Assembly: GCF_018717645.1 (NCBI RefSeq)
Contig: NZ_JAFLHG010000006.1
Location: forward strand, 1 to 64,000
Length of the DNA: 64,000 nt
Source of the DNA: Microbacterium flavum
Lineage (GTDB): Bacteria; Actinomycetota; Actinomycetes; Actinomycetales; Microbacteriaceae
Direction of reading: 5' to 3'
Positions 34,424 to 43,081 of the stretch are shown here, piece after piece. The translations under genes were made by a program, and so were the position numbers. Below the pieces are notes generated by a model. That model ran no database searches. It was not told the DNA's origin and saw only the letters and a program-made list of their open reading frames with translations. How positions within the stretch are numbered: the first letter of the stretch is position 1; every line of letters begins with the position of its first letter.

Positions 34424-35945
34424 CCGTCCGCTCTCTCCCACACCGTCCTCCCCGATGCTGCTGACCCGACGAGGTGTGCTCGGACTCGGACTGGGCGCCG
34501 TCGCGGCAGCCGTGCTCGCCTCCTGCACCCCCGCGCCGCAATGGGTGACACCCACCGGCGCAGCGGTGTCCGGCACGGAGAAGAACCGCGGCGGCACCGG
34601 CCGAGTCACCACCGTCGACCTCACCGCCGCCCCCACCACGCTCGACCTGGCCGGTACCGCCGCCGCCACCTGGGCGTTCGGAGGTATCCCCGCCCCGGTA
34701 ATCCGGCTCACCGCAGGCGACACGCTGAAAGCGACCGTCCGCAACCAGCTCGACGCGGACACCTCCGTGCACTGGCACGGACTCGCCCTCCGCAACGACA
34801 TGGATGGGGTCCCTCCGGTAACCCAAGCCCCCATCGCCCCGGGCGGACAGTTCGCATACGAGTTCGTCACCCCGCATCCGGGCACCTACTGGTTCCACCC
34901 CCACGTCGGCCCGCAACTGGACCACGGCCTCTACGGTGCGCTCATCATCGACGACCCGGACGAGAAGGTGACGTGGGACGACGAATGGGTGCTGATCCTC
35001 GACGACTGGCTCGACGGCGTCACCGCCACCCCGGACCAGGTCCTCACCGACCTCTCGAAGGGCATGGGAGACATGGGCGGGATGGGCGACATGTTCATGC
35101 GGATGGGGAACCTGCTGATGGGCGCCACCTCCGAGCTGCTCGGCGGCGACGCCGGCGACGTCTACTACCCGCAGTACCTCATCAACGGCAAACCCAAAGC
35201 CGACCCCGCCCAATTCACCGGCACTCCTGGTGCCCGGGTGCGGATCCGTGTCATCAGCGCCGGCAGCGACACCGCGTTCCGGTTCGCGATCGGCGGCCAC
35301 ACCCTGACGATCACCCACACCGACGGGTTCCCGGTGGATCCTGTCGAGGTCGACAGTGTCCTGATCGGGATGGGCGAACGCTACGACCTGCAGGTCACCC
35401 TGGACGATGGGGTGTTCCCTGTCGTCGCCGACGCGGAAGGCAAGCAGGATCGCGCGTTCGCGCTCGTTCGCACCGCCGCTGGCACGGCTCCGGCCAGCGA
35501 CGTCCCCGTCGCCGAGCTCGGCACCGGCAGGGTCGGCACCGCTGCCGGACTGAGCGCGACCGCCTCCGTCACCCTGCACCAGGCATCCCCCGACCGGGTC
35601 GTGCACCTCGCGCTGACCGGGGGGATGGAGGCGTACGACTGGGGGATCAATGGGCGCCGGTTCGACATGAACGACCCGTTGCGGGACGCGCACGCGGTCA
35701 GTATGGGGGAGCGGGTGCAGTTGCGGATCCGCAATGACACCGAGATGTGGCATCCGTTCCACCTGCACGGCCACACCTACCAGCACGCGAACGGCGGCCC
35801 CCGGAAGGACACCTCCATCATCCTCCCGGGCCAGACCCTGACAGTCGACTTCGACGCCGACAACCCCGGCCAGTGGGTCGCGCACTGCCACAACATCTAC
35901 CACGCCGAGACCGGCATGACCACGGTGCTCGGATACCAGTCATGA
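34416..35945 (+). CDS. Multicopper oxidase (CueO/CotA-like), Tat lipoprotein
   Basis: A 509-residue three-cupredoxin oxidase. The N-terminus has a twin-arginine signal ([23 protein letters not shown]) ending in a lipobox cysteine. All copper motifs are canonical: [42 protein letters not shown] and [12 protein letters not shown] with axial Met. A Met-rich insert [19 protein letters not shown] (about 212-230) resembles the Cu(I)-binding loop of CueO. It would oxidise Cu(I) outside the membrane. The ATG lies 8 bp inside the ATPase 3' end, coupling pump and oxidase. Confidence 0.92.
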   Translation: MPDRPLSPTPSSPMLLTRRGVLGLGLGAVAAAVLASCTPAPQWVTPTGAAVSGTEKNRGGTGRVTTVDLTAAPTTLDLAGTAAATWAFGGIPAPVIRLTAGDTLKATVRNQLDADTSVHWHGLALRNDMDGVPPVTQAPIAPGGQFAYEFVTPHPGTYWFHPHVGPQLDHGLYGALIIDDPDEKVTWDDEWVLILDDWLDGVTATPDQVLTDLSKGMGDMGGMGDMFMRMGNLLMGATSELLGGDAGDVYYPQYLINGKPKADPAQFTGTPGARVRIRVISAGSDTAFRFAIGGHTLTITHTDGFPVDPVEVDSVLIGMGERYDLQVTLDDGVFPVVADAEGKQDRAFALVRTAAGTAPASDVPVAELGTGRVGTAAGLSATASVTLHQASPDRVVHLALTGGMEAYDWGINGRRFDMNDPLRDAHAVSMGERVQLRIRNDTEMWHPFHLHGHTYQHANGGPRKDTSIILPGQTLTVDFDADNPGQWVAHCHNIYHAETGMTTVLGYQS

Positions 35946-36254
35946 ACCGCGCGTTCATCCCCAGCACGGGAGGATGATCGCGCGGGCGATCGGACGGCGG
36001 CGGCGGACGTCAAGTCTAAGTGGACTTCCTACTCTTATGTAGGGATCTGCCATTTCGCGCGGAATCCTGCTGACGAAACTGCTGCCAATTAGCGTGGAAT
36101 CCCCGAGTTCTCCGCCACCTTGACCGGGAACCTACAGGTAGTAGGTAGGTGGTGGAGGTTCCGGTCGGAGTTGTCCATTTCGCAAACGAAATGTCCACGG
36201 TGTGTCCATCTGGACATTTCGGGCGAGCGCCGCGAGCTCTGACAGCATTGGCGG
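35946..36254. other. Intergenic boundary between the metal island and core-like genes
   Basis: About 309 bp without a gene. It holds a short hairpin GATCGC-GCGG-GCGATC (35976-35991, possible terminator), an AT-richer stretch at 36013-36110 and repeat copy A (36131-36220). No integrase, att-like repeat or tRNA is seen. Confidence 0.5.
36131..36220. repeat. Dispersed GTCCAT/GGACAT repeat, copy A
   Basis: Begins CCTACAGGT, then TGTCCATTTCG, a small ATTTCG-CAAA-CGAAAT hairpin, ATGTCCAC and the palindromic core TGTCCATCTGGACA (36203-36216). The same order occurs at 38.2 kb, and a shortened form at 40.9 kb. Confidence 0.55.
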
Positions 36255-36749
36255 ATGGCATTCACGATCAGGCAGCCGCGCTCGGGAGAGGCGTCCGCGA
36301 TCGCCGATGTTCATGTCGCGACGTGGAGGGAGGCGTACTCCGATCTGCTCCCCGAGGACTACTTCTCGGAGGAGTACGTCGCCGGTCGTCACCGGATGTG
36401 GCAGCACGTTCTGACGCACCCGCGTGACGACATGCTCGTTCGCGTAGCTGAGGCCGATGGCGAGATCGTCGGATTCGCTTGGGTGGGTCCGGGTGAGGGT
36501 GTCAATGGCGAGGAGGCGCCTCGTGAGCGTCTCCTCTACGCGATCTACGTTCTGGCTGCACACTACGGGACGGGGATCGGCCAGGCGCTGCTGGACGAGG
36601 CGCTGGGGGATGGGCCGGCGATGCTGTGGGTGGCCAAAGAGAATCCGCGCGCGGCGGCCTTCTATCTCCGCAACGGGTTCCGTTTCGACGGCGTCGAACA
36701 CGTCGACCCTCACGCGCCGTCGATTACCGACGCGCGGATGCTGCGATAG
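36255..36749 (+). CDS. GNAT-family N-acetyltransferase (copy 1)
   Basis: A 164-residue acetyltransferase. The N-terminal ADVHVATWREAYSDLLPEDYF, strand-4 IVGFAWVGPG, the acetyl-CoA loop YGTGIGQALLDEAL and C-terminal AAFYLRNGFRFDGVE are the GNAT core. The substrate is unknown. It is strikingly similar to a second GNAT at 47.9 kb (shared VAKENPRA and SITDARM blocks), so the two are recent paralogues. It directly follows repeat copy A and is followed after 2 bp by an NTF2-like gene. Confidence 0.85.
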   Translation: MAFTIRQPRSGEASAIADVHVATWREAYSDLLPEDYFSEEYVAGRHRMWQHVLTHPRDDMLVRVAEADGEIVGFAWVGPGEGVNGEEAPRERLLYAIYVLAAHYGTGIGQALLDEALGDGPAMLWVAKENPRAAAFYLRNGFRFDGVEHVDPHAPSITDARMLR

Positions 36750-36751
36750 CC

Positions 36752-37120
36752 GTGTGGGAAACGGGCGACCGGTTCGATGCCGTCAAGGCTGCGGAATTGG
36801 AACTCCTCGACAGTGACGTCCGACGCGAGCCGGATCGAGTGCGCGAGCTCCTGCATCCCGATTTCGTCGAGATCGGACGCTCGGGCCGACGTTGGACGAT
36901 GAGTGCAACGATCGCCGCCCTCGAGGCAGAGACATCGCGCATCCAACCCGAAACCGATGAGTGGCTGTTCAACGAGGTCTCGCCGTCGCTGATCTTGGTG
37001 ACGTACCGCATCACCGGGGACGCCGGCAGCAGCAGGCATGCATCGTTGTGGGACCTCAGCGGCGCCATCCCGGTGGTGCGCTATCACCAGGGCACTACGG
37101 TCCGCGCGAACGACGAGTAG
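36752..37120 (+). CDS. DUF4440/NTF2-like (SnoaL-fold) protein
   Basis: A 122-residue protein with GTG start 2 bp after the GNAT stop. The pattern AAELELLDSDVRREPDRVRELLHPDFVEIGRSG is the helical lead of DUF4440 proteins, followed by the expected beta-sheet with VTYRITG and SLWDLSG. Usually a small cone-shaped ligand-binding or enzyme fold of unknown substrate. Probably co-transcribed with the GNAT gene. Confidence 0.7.
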   Translation: MWETGDRFDAVKAAELELLDSDVRREPDRVRELLHPDFVEIGRSGRRWTMSATIAALEAETSRIQPETDEWLFNEVSPSLILVTYRITGDAGSSRHASLWDLSGAIPVVRYHQGTTVRANDE

Positions 37121-37166
37121 CGGGGATCCGCGAGGCGGATGAGCGGGGAATCCGCGAGGCGGATGA
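37120..37166. repeat. Two-copy tandem repeat upstream of the phosphotransferase gene
   Basis: A 23-24 bp unit, GCGGGGATCCGCGAGGCGGA then TGA, occurs at 37120-37142 and 37143-37166 with one inserted base. It fills the gap between the DUF4440 stop and the next start. Confidence 0.6.
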
Positions 37167-37185
37167 GCCCGAGATATCGTCGAGG

Positions 37186-38103
37186 ATGCCCACCCGCATG
37201 CCTTGGACCTCGTTGCCCCGGACCGTCGTGGAGTGGGTCGAAGAGGAACTCGGCGGGAGAGTCGTCACCACGAAGCCGCAGCAGAACGGGTTCTCATCCG
37301 GATCCGCCGACCGCGTGGTATCCGAGAACGGGCGCAGAGCCTTCGTGAAGACCGTGTCGCGCAGTCGCAACGCCGCGACCTTGGAGCTTCACCGAAGAGA
37401 GGCCGCAGTCATGCGGATGCTCCCAAGTGAGGTGCGGGCACCGGCCCTGCTCGGCGTCTTCGATGATGACGAGTGGATCGCACTCATGCTGAACGACATC
37501 GAAGGCGTTCATCCGGGCGGGGAGCGTGGTGCCGACATACACGCCGTGCTCGACGCGATCGCACAGCTTCCGGCTGCAGCGGGACTTCACGGCGCCCTTC
37601 CGAACCTTCATGAAGAACTGGCCGACGACTTCAACGCCTGGACCCGCCTCGTCGCGGACGGTGCCCACGAGACCCTGCCCCCGCTCGCGCTCACGATCCG
37701 CGATCGGATGATCGACGCTGCGGTCGGAGCCTCGGAAGCTGTGACTGGCGAGCATCTGGTTCACCTCGACTGCCGTGCCGACAACATCCTGATCGACGGG
37801 TCGGGTTCAGCGTGGCTCATCGATTGGCCCTGGGCGTCGGTCGGAGCACGATGGTTTGACGGCGTCACCTACCTCCTCGACGTCGTGATGCGCGGTGAGC
37901 TTGTCGACGTCGACGAGTACCTGAGCCATCAACTCTTCCAAGACCTCACGCCCGAGCAGCTGGATGCCGTGCTCGCCGCCCTCGCGGGCACGTTCTACAA
38001 CAACTGCCGACAACCCGCGCCAGCCAACATGCCCACGCTGCGTGCGTTTCAGCGAGCTGAGGCGGATGCCGCCGTGACTTGGCTGACTCGCCGGTGGGCA
38101 TAG
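37186..38103 (+). CDS. APH-family aminoglycoside/choline-type phosphotransferase
   Basis: A 305-residue kinase-like protein. The catalytic loop HLVHLDCRADNILI (HxDxRxxN) and the metal site WLIDWPWAS define the APH family; FVKTV near residue 58 has the ATP-binding lysine. The long N-terminal ORF extension is ignored; the start at 37186 (MPTRMPWTSLPRTV) is preceded by GAGG. The substrate cannot be assigned; many such genes are not antibiotic resistance genes. Confidence 0.8.
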   Translation: MPTRMPWTSLPRTVVEWVEEELGGRVVTTKPQQNGFSSGSADRVVSENGRRAFVKTVSRSRNAATLELHRREAAVMRMLPSEVRAPALLGVFDDDEWIALMLNDIEGVHPGGERGADIHAVLDAIAQLPAAAGLHGALPNLHEELADDFNAWTRLVADGAHETLPPLALTIRDRMIDAAVGASEAVTGEHLVHLDCRADNILIDGSGSAWLIDWPWASVGARWFDGVTYLLDVVMRGELVDVDEYLSHQLFQDLTPEQLDAVLAALAGTFYNNCRQPAPANMPTLRAFQRAEADAAVTWLTRRWA

Positions 38104-38515
38104 CGTGGACAACATGCCCCGCGCCCCACGAAGGTCTCCGCGGACACTCTGCCTCTGACGCCGTAGGCGTTGGCTCAATCGCGTGGACATCTCCGGGCGG
38201 TACCTACAGGTGGAGGGAATCTCTGGAGATGTCCATTTCGCGCGGGACTCGTCCACGCGATGTCCATATGGACATTCCTCCGTATGTGGTCACGCAGTCT
38301 TGTGTGACCACGCAGTGCGGGGACCCCGGTCGATGGCGCGGGCGACGGCGTAGGCTGAGCGCATGAGTGGATGGAGTGGCTACTGATTCGGTCCGCCGTC
38401 GAGTATCGCCGCTCGCGCGGTATGGCCCACGCGCCGCAGAACACTGAGTAAAGAGCTCTGCCTGCTCGACGCCGGATGCAGGCAGCACCGTTGACCCGCC
38501 CCTGAGGGAGACCCC
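38104..38515. other. Intergenic region with repeat copy B and an inverted repeat
   Basis: 412 bp without a credible gene. It contains repeat copy B (38203-38280) and an inverted repeat GTGGTCAC (38286-38293) / GTGACCAC (38304-38311) with a 10-bp spacer, which could be a regulator site for the downstream UbiB gene. Confidence 0.5.
38203..38280. repeat. Dispersed GTCCAT/GGACAT repeat, copy B
   Basis: CCTACAGGT, then GATGTCCATTTCGCGCGGGA, GTCCACGCG and a perfect 16-bp palindrome ATGTCCATATGGACAT (38260-38275) followed by TCCTC. Same order of parts as copy A. Confidence 0.55.
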
Positions 38516-40495
38516 GTGAGCATCGGACTCATCGTCCTGGACATCCTGATCATGGTGGCGGCGACCGTCGCTGCGATGGCGCTGATCGGTGCCTTTGCGC
38601 GACGCGTGCTGGGCATGCGGGTGGGTGTCGGCCGGATCTTGCTCGCCGGCATCATCGGCCTCGGCGCCGGTGTCGGCTTCGAGTCGCGGTTCGTTTGGGG
38701 CGTGACCGACTACAGCCCCGCCCTGATCCCGGTGCAGATCGGCATCATTCTCCTCGTCGCGATCGCGTTCCTCGTGATCGCAGAACTCATCGTTCCCCAG
38801 GGCACGATCCCACGTCCCGACCAGTGGGCGACAGGGGTGCGACACGGCGCGCAGCGGTCTCGGCGTTACACGGAGCTCGTCCGCATCGCTATGCGGCACA
38901 AGCTCATCCCGTTCACCCTCGATACCGCTCCCACTCCGGCGGGGAGCGCCGAACGCACACGACAGGCGACGGCGCTGCGTTCGGCACTGGAAGATGCTGG
39001 CGGCGCGCTCGTGAAGCTCGGGCAGATCCTGTCCACCCGCACCGATGTGCTTCCGATCGAGTTCACGACGCAGCTGAGCCTGCTTCAGCAGAACGTCCCG
39101 CCCGTGCCGTGGGTCCAGATCGCCGCCGAGCTCGAGTCCGAGCTGGGCAGGCCGCTCACCTCCGTGTTCACGACCATCGACGAGACGCCGCTCGCCGCGG
39201 CATCCATCGGTCAGCTCCATCTTGCGACGCTCGTCACCGGCGAACGGGTCGCGGTCAAGGTGCAGCGGCCAGGGATCGTGCCGCTGGTCGAGCGCGACAT
39301 CGACATCACGCGCCGGGTTGCCAAGCGCCTCGTCGAGTCGACGACGTGGGCACGGCAATTCGGGCTCGGCGACCTGGCCGAGAGCCTCGCGCTGAACCTC
39401 GTCGACGAGCTCGACTATCGCATCGAGGCGTCAAACATTGCCGCGATGGAGTTCACCCAGGGTCATCACCCCCCAGCCGAGCGGGTGCGGATCCCGCATC
39501 GCTTCGCGGGCCTCTGCACGGAGCGCGTCCTCGTCATGGAATTCATGCCGGGCAGGACGCTCAGCGACCCGGCTTCCGTCTCGACGCTCGACGACGCGAC
39601 GCGCACCGCACTCGCCTCTGGGCTGTTCCGCTCGTCGCTCACCCAGATCATGGATGACGGCGTCTTCCACTCCGACCTTCATCCCGGCAACGTCATGTTG
39701 ACGCCCGAGCACGAGCTCGCGCTGATCGACTTCGGATCGGTCGGGCGACTGGATTCCGAGGTGCGCGCCCACATCACCGATGTGCTGCTTGCCTTCGCTC
39801 GCAGTGACTCTCGAGCGTTCGCGGATTCCCTGATGGCGTTCGTCGAGTTGCCCGACGACCTCGACGAGGTTGCGCTGCGGCGTCAGATCGGTGATTTCAT
39901 GTCGCGGCACCTCGGGCCGGGAGCCGCCATCGACGTCTCAGCGTTCACGCGGATCATCTTCGTCCTCAGTGAGAATCGGCTCACCGTGCCCGCCGAGCTC
40001 ACCGTCGCGTTCCGTGCGGTCGCGACGCTCGAAGGAACCCTGCGGGTCCTGAGCCCCGACTTCGACTTCGTTGCCGAGGCCGCGAGGTACGCGAGAGAGC
40101 GCGTTGCGAGCGCGCAGCGGCCTCGAGCGATCGTGGGTGCCGTGACCGACGAGCTCGCAGGGCTCCTCCCGCTCGTCCGCCGCCTGCCGTACCGAGTCGA
40201 CCGGATCACGGGTGACCTCGCGGACGGTCGACTGAGCGTCAACGTTCGACTCTTCGCCGATCGTCGGGATCGTTCGCTGCTGCGCGAGGTCACCAGCCTC
40301 GCCGCGCTCACCTTCCTCGCGGGTGTCTTCGGGATCATGGCGTCGATGCTGCTCACGACGACGGTCGGCCCGGCGATCACCGACACGATCAGCCTGTTCC
40401 AGCTCTTCGGCTACCTCCTCGTCGTCGCTTCCGGCGTGCTGACCCTCCGCGTGCTGTTCGACGTGTTCCGCAGACGGGATCAGTATCGGGGGTGA
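38516..40495 (+). CDS. UbiB/AarF (ABC1) family protein with N-terminal membrane domain
   Basis: A 659-residue protein, GTG start. Three helices at residues 1-90 precede a UbiB kinase-like domain: ALVKLGQILSTR (KxGQ), LAAASIGQLHLA, VAVKVQRPG, FHSDLHPGNVML and LIDFGSVGR. Two helices at the end (about 595-655) give a membrane anchor at both ends, unlike the first UbiB at 5.7-7.3 kb. It is likely the core chromosomal ABC1 protein, acting on quinone or lipid metabolism. No operon partner is seen. Confidence 0.85.
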   Translation: MSIGLIVLDILIMVAATVAAMALIGAFARRVLGMRVGVGRILLAGIIGLGAGVGFESRFVWGVTDYSPALIPVQIGIILLVAIAFLVIAELIVPQGTIPRPDQWATGVRHGAQRSRRYTELVRIAMRHKLIPFTLDTAPTPAGSAERTRQATALRSALEDAGGALVKLGQILSTRTDVLPIEFTTQLSLLQQNVPPVPWVQIAAELESELGRPLTSVFTTIDETPLAAASIGQLHLATLVTGERVAVKVQRPGIVPLVERDIDITRRVAKRLVESTTWARQFGLGDLAESLALNLVDELDYRIEASNIAAMEFTQGHHPPAERVRIPHRFAGLCTERVLVMEFMPGRTLSDPASVSTLDDATRTALASGLFRSSLTQIMDDGVFHSDLHPGNVMLTPEHELALIDFGSVGRLDSEVRAHITDVLLAFARSDSRAFADSLMAFVELPDDLDEVALRRQIGDFMSRHLGPGAAIDVSAFTRIIFVLSENRLTVPAELTVAFRAVATLEGTLRVLSPDFDFVAEAARYARERVASAQRPRAIVGAVTDELAGLLPLVRRLPYRVDRITGDLADGRLSVNVRLFADRRDRSLLREVTSLAALTFLAGVFGIMASMLLTTTVGPAITDTISLFQLFGYLLVVASGVLTLRVLFDVFRRRDQYRG

Positions 40496-40640
40496 AGCCC
40501 TCCATCGGACGATCACCCGGGTCTGACTCTCCTGCGGGATCCGGATGCCGATGCTCGGACGGCGGGCGTTGGTTGCGCGACGTAGTTGTCGTTCTACGAT
40601 GTGGTCATGCGTCTACTCCTGCTCTCGCGTGGCGCCAGTC

Positions 40641-40976
40641 GGCATCCAGAGTGCATCGGGCGACGACTGGGCGGTACTTCGTGAGGTCGAAACGGGGTCC
40701 TGGCTGGGTCACGCTCATCAGGGGCGGGGCATCGGCCGACGGATGCGTGCGTTGATGCTGACTTTCTGCTTCGAGGCGTTGAAGGCGGACAGTGTGGTGT
40801 CAACTGCCTTCACGGACAACGTCGCATCGAACGCAGTCTCGCTGCGCACGGGGTACCAGGTCGACGGGATTCAGCGTGTCGTGCGCGATGACCGGTTCCA
40901 CGCGGAGTCGTGCACATCGCAGACCACGTGTCCACGCTGCGTCCATCCGGACATTCCTCGCCCGGGCCGCGCTTGA
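40641..40976 (+). pseudogene. GNAT acetyltransferase remnant (RimJ/RimL-like C-terminal half)
   Basis: The frame reads VLREVETGSWLGHAHQGRGIGRRMRALML, then AFTDNVASNAVSLRTGYQVDGIQR, the acetyl-CoA loop and C-terminal half of a RimJ/RimL-type GNAT. The N-terminal half is absent upstream in all frames I checked, and the tail after VVRDDRF runs into repeat copy C. Best read as a decayed gene. The 145 bp before it (40496-40640) show nothing recognisable. Confidence 0.65.
40904..40957. repeat. Dispersed GTCCAT/GGACAT repeat, copy C (shortened)
   Basis: CACGTGTCCACGCTGCGTCCATCCGGACATTCCTC in two parts, closely matching the second half of copies A and B (GTCCAC, GTCCATnnGGACATT, TCCTC). It overlaps the end of the GNAT remnant. 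Confidence 0.5.
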
Positions 40977-41002
40977 CCTTGCCCCGAGGGTCAAGGTTTA
41001 CC
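40972..41002 (+). promoter_or_regulatory. MerR-type promoter/operator
   Basis: CTTGACC (40972-40978) and GGTCAAG (40989-40995) form an inverted repeat. TTGACC is also a good -35 box, and GTTTAC about 18-19 bp later could be the -10. An over-long spacer containing the dyad is the hallmark of MerR-activated promoters. It lies about 28 bp before the MerR-redoxin start, so autoregulation is likely. Confidence 0.65.
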
Positions 41003-41022
41003 GTCGTCGTAGGAGGTGAGCC

Positions 41023-41994
41023 GTGCGCATAAGTGAGCTCGCAGGGCGCGCAGGTGTGACGACCAAAGCCGTCCGGTACTACGAGCGACTGGGCCTGATC
41101 GCGTCGCCTCGCGCGTCGAACGGATACCGGGAGTACAGCACGGAGCACCTGCGGGTGGTGCAGGAGATCCGGGAGCTCGCGGATGCGGGAATCCCCGCGA
41201 GCAGAGCGCACCCGTTCATCGACTGCCTCGAAGCGGGCCACGCGCACAGCGATGACTGTGTGTCATCGCTCGCGACGTACCGAGACACCATCAGCGAACT
41301 CGATCGCATGATCGCGTTGCTTTCCGAGCGACGCGACCGTCTGTCAACTCGGCTGCACGACAGCGCGCGTCGCACTTTCCCGGAGGAGAACATCATGATC
41401 GACCACAGCGTGCTGCCCGAAGGCTTGCCCGAACCCGCCGACGACGGGCGAGCCGACCACCTGCCTGGCCTTTCGATGCCGGAGATCCCGCTGGCTACCA
41501 GCGACGCGGGCACCGTCAACCTCGCAGGTCTCGGCTCGGGTCGAACCGTGATCTACCTCTACCCGCTGACCGGAAGACCGGGTACGGATCTGCCAGACGG
41601 GTGGGATGCCATTCCCGGCGCGCGCGGATGCTCCACCGAGGCGTGCGACTTCCGCGACCACTTCGACGACCTCCGCAGTCTCGGAGTGAAGCGTGTCTAC
41701 GGACTCTCGAGTCAGATCCCCGAATACCAAGCTGAGGTCGTCGACCGGCTGCGTTTGCCGTTCACGATGATGTCGGATCCGGATTTCCGGCTGCAACAGG
41801 CGCTCGACCTTCCGACCTTCGCGGCTCCCGGCCACGACCGGCTCTACGCACGGCTCACCCTCGTCGTCCGAGACGGAGCGATCGAGCATGTCTTCTATCC
41901 CATCTTCCCGCCGGACACCCATGCTCAGCAGGTGCTCGATTGGATACGCGCCAACCCTGAGCCGGCTGCGGTCGACGCCGGCCACGGGACATGA
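41023..41994 (+). CDS. MerR regulator fused to a peroxiredoxin-like domain
   Basis: A 323-residue protein, GTG start. Residues 1-70 are a MerR winged helix (MRISELAGRAGVTTKAVRYY), residues 75-115 the dimerisation coil with Cys68 and Cys79. From about 125 an AhpC/redoxin domain follows: YLYPLTGRPGTDLPDGW, then GARGCSTEACDFRDHFDDLR with two cysteines five residues apart, YGLSSQ, and TMMSDPDF. In stand-alone relatives this domain is a peroxiredoxin. Fusion to a MerR DNA-binding unit suggests a regulator that senses peroxide or thiol state directly. No target gene adjoins, but its own promoter has a MerR-type dyad. Confidence 0.85.
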   Translation: MRISELAGRAGVTTKAVRYYERLGLIASPRASNGYREYSTEHLRVVQEIRELADAGIPASRAHPFIDCLEAGHAHSDDCVSSLATYRDTISELDRMIALLSERRDRLSTRLHDSARRTFPEENIMIDHSVLPEGLPEPADDGRADHLPGLSMPEIPLATSDAGTVNLAGLGSGRTVIYLYPLTGRPGTDLPDGWDAIPGARGCSTEACDFRDHFDDLRSLGVKRVYGLSSQIPEYQAEVVDRLRLPFTMMSDPDFRLQQALDLPTFAAPGHDRLYARLTLVVRDGAIEHVFYPIFPPDTHAQQVLDWIRANPEPAAVDAGHGT

Positions 41995-42061
41995 CTCGCC
42001 GAACCACGAGAACACCATCGGGGCGCCTGTCGAGCGCATCCGAGCGGTGAGAGCATGGGGC

Positions 42062-42595
42062 GTGCTGTCACCACAATCGCTCGCTGAGGCAGACCGGCGT
42101 CTTGTCGCCGGGTGGGCGGCGGAGTGCGCGGAGCGGGTCCTTCCGTACTTCGAGCGGGAGGCGCCGGACGACGACCGCCCCCGCGACGCGATCGCCCGAG
42201 CCCGCGCGTACGCCCGGGGCGACCTCGATTCTGCGGGTGAGATCCGTCGTCGCTTCGTCGCGGGTCGTGCCGCCGGTGCGGTACTCGCGCCGGCGGCGAT
42301 CGCCGCCGCTCGGTCCGCCGCTCAGGCGGCCGGTGTCGCGCACATGGGTGCGCACGCTCTGGGTGCGGCGGCCTATGCGGCGAAGGCTGTCAGCATCGCA
42401 CGGCCCGACGCCGTGGACGCCGAGCTCGACTGGCAGGTGGGCCGGATGACACCGGAGGTGCGCGCGGCGTTGCGGCTTCTGCCTCCTGTCGGCGAAGACT
42501 CCGCGGGACCCTTCGTCGCGGGCGGGCTGCTGGATCGCGGCTTCCTCGGCTCGACCATCAGGGTGTTGCAGGCTCGGGCCGCTGGCGCGCGCTGA
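42062..42595 (+). CDS. Imm5-like (putative immunity protein) family protein
   Basis: A 177-residue mostly helical, Ala/Arg-rich protein; GTG at 42062 is the likeliest start. The pattern ARARAYARGD, then AAYAAKAVSIARPD and a C-terminal LLPPVGED resembles the Imm5-like group often annotated as putative immunity protein. No toxin gene is adjacent, so an immunity role is not supported here by context. Confidence 0.5.
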   Translation: MLSPQSLAEADRRLVAGWAAECAERVLPYFEREAPDDDRPRDAIARARAYARGDLDSAGEIRRRFVAGRAAGAVLAPAAIAAARSAAQAAGVAHMGAHALGAAAYAAKAVSIARPDAVDAELDWQVGRMTPEVRAALRLLPPVGEDSAGPFVAGGLLDRGFLGSTIRVLQARAAGAR

Positions 42596-42648
42596 GCCCG
42601 CGAGCCCGATGCGGGAGCGGGCGGGCGGGGCGGATGTACGCTCGCAAA

Positions 42649-43007
42649 ATGCGCGTCGAGTTCGACTCTGTGCTGTTCCGGTCGCCGGATCCGGAGCGCG
42701 CGGCAGCGTTCTGGGCCTACGTGTTCGGTCGGACCGCGGCCGAGGACGGCGGGGAGTGGCATATCGTCGCGGCCGTCGGCCAGATCGGGCTCCGCTTCGG
42801 GTATGGCGGCACGCATGGCGACATGCCGAATCGCCTCCACCTCCACCTGAGCCAAACCCGACGCGATCAGCGGCGAACCATCGCGACCTGTGTGGATGCC
42901 GGGGGGGGCGGCTGCAGGGCAACGGCCACGTGCCACCGGGCGGCTTCGCCGTGATGGCCGACCCCGTCGGGGTCGAATTCGAGCTGCGGACGGTGTTCGC
43001 CGGGTGA
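42649..43007 (+). pseudogene. VOC-family (glyoxalase-like) protein with a frameshift in a G8 tract
   Basis: Start MRVEFDSVLFRSPDPERAAAFW is typical of glyoxalase/bleomycin-resistance-like proteins, with NRLHLHLSQ as a metal-ligand strand. At 42901-42908 there are eight G in a row. The family sequence continues as GGRLQGNGHVPPGGFAVMADPVG in the next frame to 43007, where PVGVEFEL ends the domain. One G more or fewer would restore about 119 residues. Either slippage-prone phase variation, a real mutation or a sequencing error. Confidence 0.7.
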
Positions 43008-43081
43008 GCGATCTGCTCGCACCCACGTGTCGCGACGCGCGGGGGGCGCGCCGGAGCGGGCAGTGGCGGCATCATCTTGAT

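Noticed and set aside
31502..34885. An open frame of 1127 codons on the minus strand
   Set aside because: It is the antisense shadow of the CPD-type ATPase and flanking genes; composition is Arg/His/Asp-rich with no domain, as happens in high-GC coding DNA.
36000..36254. Island attachment site or integrase
   Set aside because: No tRNA end, direct repeat matching another position, or recombinase gene was seen near the border.
37120..37166. Start of a CRISPR array
   Set aside because: Only two adjacent units without spacers; it is a simple tandem duplication.
42062..42595. Toxin-immunity system
   Set aside because: The protein resembles an Imm5-like family, but no toxin, secretion or repeat gene is next to it.
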